From Juglans regia (Eukaryota; Streptophyta; Magnoliopsida; Fagales; Juglandaceae), in NCBI RefSeq assembly GCF_001411555.2, contig NC_049903.1, positions 17,031,234-17,095,233 of the forward strand: a DNA stretch of 64,000 nucleotides, written 5' to 3'. The notes below the pieces were generated by a model. It ran no database searches. It was given only the letters and a program-made list of their open reading frames with translations, and was not told where the DNA came from. Made by a program: the position numbers and the translations under genes. How positions within the stretch are numbered: the stretch's first letter is position 1; each line of letters starts with the position of its first letter. Below, in pieces: positions 61,372-64,000 of the stretch.

Positions 61372-62422
61372 ATGGACCCCGATACCGACATTCCACACGT
61401 TGATCCAATGATTCGGGCGGATGGAATGGAGGATGTCTTCATTGACATGATGTTAGCGAACGCCCTTAATGGTGCATTGAGGGCTGGGAAGATCACTTCT
61501 AGGGACCATGCTTCCTATGCTGCACGTCTTACGGTAGTGGGCGTAAGGACGTATGAAGCGAGCCAAATCAAGGGGAAAATACATTGGCTTAAGATGATGC
61601 AACGACTTTTCACGGACCTCATGCACCAAACTGGTATGGGATGGGACCCCGATACGAAAACGGTTATAGGGAGCGATGAATACTGGGCAAATGCCATTAG
61701 GGTAATACTTCTCTAAGCATGCCATATTTTCATATTACGAAAATTATCCCTTTATTATATTTCACTATTTCCCGCGGTAATCCCTCCCTAATATGTTGAA
61801 TTTAAAATTCCTTATCCAGGCCAAGCCACAAGTAAAGAAGTTTCGTACCTCGGGTTGCCCACGATATGCAGACATTTGTACCATTTTTGGCGCTGCTGTT
61901 GCCACCGGTACACTCCACCACGCGTCCACCCAACCACCACCATCTTCCGACGAGGAGGAGCGTCTTGATGTTGAGATGCGCCATCGGGGCCCAGCACTTG
62001 GCACCCAAGGGAACTCTGATTTTGTCTTTAATGGCCCGTCCTAGTTTTCCATGGACATTGAGACACCATCGACTCACTCGTCCCGACGACGTCAGAAGGG
62101 AGGGCAACGCAACCAGCATGACGAAGAGATATCGAACATGGTTGCAGTGATCACGCGTTCCTACGAGGCATGTCGAAAATGTTACGAGGGCAGAGGAGAA
62201 GCGTCAGGGGAAAAGCGGAGTAGGACCTCCGCACATTGCATGGAAAGTGATGACGGTTTCGATTCTTTTTCCCACTGTGTGGCCTTGTTACAAGCACTTC
62301 AACCCCCACTGCCTCCCGATGTTTTCTCTCGTGCGTTTGATCGCTTAATGAATCCTATGGCACAACGAGGATTTTTGGTATTGGATGATGCGCATAGGCA
62401 CGCGTGGGCATCGCATAGTTGA
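61372..62422 (+). pseudogene. Myb/SANT-like gene (Harbinger accessory type), one nonsense codon
   Basis: Exon 1 from ATG 61372 to about 61701: MEDVFIDMMLANALNGALRA, KIHWLKMMQRLFTDLMHQTG and MGWDPDTKTVIGSDEYWANA, matching the Myb_DNA-bind_3 (PF12776) pattern. A donor GTAATA and acceptor TTATCCAG (61819) remove a 117-base intron. Exon 2 continues AKPQVKKFRTSGCPRYADIC, TIFGAAVATGTLHHASTQPP. A TAG at 62042-62044 interrupts the frame, which then runs on in the same frame (FSMDIETPSTHSSRRRQKGG) to a stop at 62420-62422. Such proteins accompany PIF/Harbinger transposases or occur as free plant genes. Without the stop it would be about 315 residues. Confidence 0.75.
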
Positions 62423-63166
62423 GTGATCGAACTATGCATAGTTGATTAGTGAGTAGGATGTCTTGAGTGGTTGATTAGTAGCTTTGCTTCGTTGTAATTT
62501 TTTATCGGCATTATGTAATTTGAGTTTGCTAAATACTTGTTAACATTTGTTCGTTTGATGGATATCTTTGGACCAGGTCCATGCACTTTTTTTAATTCAA
62601 ATCTAGTTGTGATGTTGCGGAATGATGCTTTGGTTATTAATAGTATTGTCTTATGTGTTGGGTAGATCAACAAAATTGTGTTGATGGTTTTTTCCTAATG
62701 TTATTGAGTTTGTTTATATCATTTTGTTCCTGCCTCTTGAATTTATGTCTGATTTTGTGCTCTTCCCAATGACCAGCTGTAGGTTGTTGTGAACGTGATC
62801 AACTTTTCACAAAGGCATCTACTCGACGCCCCAAAGGTCTTGGTTGCTGCCCCCTAGGTTATGCTTCCTCTCAAACTTTAATATTTCTGTTATGAGGGAT
62901 ATCATCCCCTTTATACCCCACTTGTCGAGGAATGGATGGAAGGAAAAAGCCCAGAAATTTTGATGTTAAATATTTTAACACTATTTAAATACTCTTTAAG
63001 TTGAAATATTTGGTTGGTTCATTATGTGGTAGGACCATTATTACATGTTTTTAATTAAAGATTGACATGGTTACAGATTACTGTGTTTTAAAACTGGCTG
63101 TTGGAGCTGCTGATTTGTTATTGTGATGTTATTGCAAACAACTTGTCCATAGGAACATGTTTAGCT

Positions 63167-63171
<5 letters not shown>

Positions 63172-63201
<30 letters not shown>
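63172..63201. repeat. TA microsatellite
   Basis: About 15 TA units following gtgca. Confidence 0.9.
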
Positions 63202-63205
<4 letters not shown>

Positions 63206-63334
63206 GTTGGTTATTGTGATTAAATATATTCCATATATATTGCTGAATACGATGTCTTTAATATATTGTTTACACTGCATCTTACTTTGAATAAGATGTA
63301 TATTAATTATATTAACTAGGTGATTGGACCAATG

Positions 63335-63377
<43 letters not shown>
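63335..63377. repeat. TA microsatellite bounded by GCTATA/TATAGC
   Basis: About 20 TA units. Because it begins GCTATA and ends TATAGC, the whole tract is a perfect palindrome. Confidence 0.9.
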
Positions 63378-63378
<1 letters not shown>

Positions 63379-64000
63379 CATATATTAGTTTGTTTCTGGA
63401 AAAACTAGTGCAAGTGGACTGTTTTCACTTAAACTATTAATAGACACCTTATGGAAATATGGTTGTAATTGCAGTGTGAATATGCAGCTGTAGGTATTCA
63501 CTCACCGAGTATGCCAACCCACTTCCTTCTTCTAGAAATTTGAGAAATTTGTCACCATTAAATCCACTTCCTTCTTCTAGAATATGCCAACCCACCACTT
63601 CTACCTGCAAATGAAGGAACTCAAGACACTTGTTTTAATACCAGAATTCTCATGGACATGGATAACATCTACAGACATGAGAAACTCAAGGCACTTTTTT
63701 TCCATTTTTTTTCTTTTTGTTTTTCTTTTTAAACACAGTTTTATAAGATATCAAACTAATTTGGGAGTAATGATACATGATAATGTATTTTACTATTATC
63801 ATGTATTAACAAATAATAACAAATATTATTAAATTTATTTAATGATCAAGGATGCCATATGAAAGTGCGTCCTTAAATTACACTACTACTTCTACGGGGC
63901 TACTAATTTCTAGGGCTATGCTAGCTATATGAGTCTCTTAATTTTCATTACAAACCATTCTTTGATGTTAGGCGATAGAGTAGACATTTATTACTTAAAA

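Larger units (their letters stand above)
62423..64000. other. AT-rich right end of the window
   Basis: No transposase or other gene was recognised. It holds two TA microsatellites and a duplicated ccacttccttcttctaga phrase (about 63520-63582). Confidence 0.5.

Noticed and set aside
61765..62119. Minus-strand ORFs over the Myb-like exon 2
   Set aside because: Reverse shadows of a recognisable domain.

Overview
The window reads as nuclear DNA of a woody dicot. It is AT-rich, its one clear host gene has GT-AG introns, and the rest is plant-type mobile DNA: LINEs with 3' zinc-binding domains, a chromodomain gypsy element, Tat-lineage gypsy pieces carrying an antisense extra ORF, PIF/Harbinger and hAT MITEs, and tRNA-derived SINEs. 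I suspect a Fagales tree (walnut or pecan type) from the general look, but the sequence alone does not prove this.

Region 1 (427-34969, minus strand) is one complete gene for VPS54, a subunit of the GARP tethering complex at the trans-Golgi network. I could place 17 coding exons with consistent phases, adding up to 3063 coding bases (1020 residues plus stop). The introns total about 31.5 kb and are swollen by insertions. These include a LINE nested in a LINE (intron 14), a LINE relic (intron 7), two LINEs in the 10.3 kb intron 3, three sister 175-bp hAT-like MITEs, several Harbinger-type MITEs, two SINE copies and a partial LTR. The open reading frame itself is intact.

Region 2 (34970-45580) starts with the VPS54 5' leader, which has two tiny upstream ORFs and CT-rich tracts. 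It then holds a Ty3/gypsy chromovirus at 36438-42847 with both LTRs and a 5-bp target duplication. Its coding part is broken by stops and a frameshift at the RT catalytic box, and a TG...CA block replaces the integrase C-terminus. After it come a palindromic element split by a hAT insertion and a cluster of Harbinger-type MITEs.

Region 3 (45582-59110) is a decayed tandem arrangement of Tat-lineage gypsy material: LTR, gag, protease, repeat array, antisense ORF with a 'putative gypsy type transposon' domain, LTR fragment, RNase H, integrase, second repeat array. Reverse transcriptase is missing, and catalytic residues are lost in what remains. The arrays carry diverged units of about 150-210 bp. 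Many of them present a consensus 5' splice-donor-like string on the strand of the antisense ORF; this is the least explained signal in the window.

Region 4 (59131-64000) begins with a Harbinger-like terminus next to a TAA. It holds a two-exon Myb/SANT-like gene (61372-62422) interrupted by one in-frame stop, probably the accessory ORF of a PIF/Harbinger transposon whose transposase I cannot find here. The window ends in AT-rich DNA with two TA microsatellites.

Only VPS54 looks like a working cellular gene. I found no RNA genes and no CRISPR arrays.
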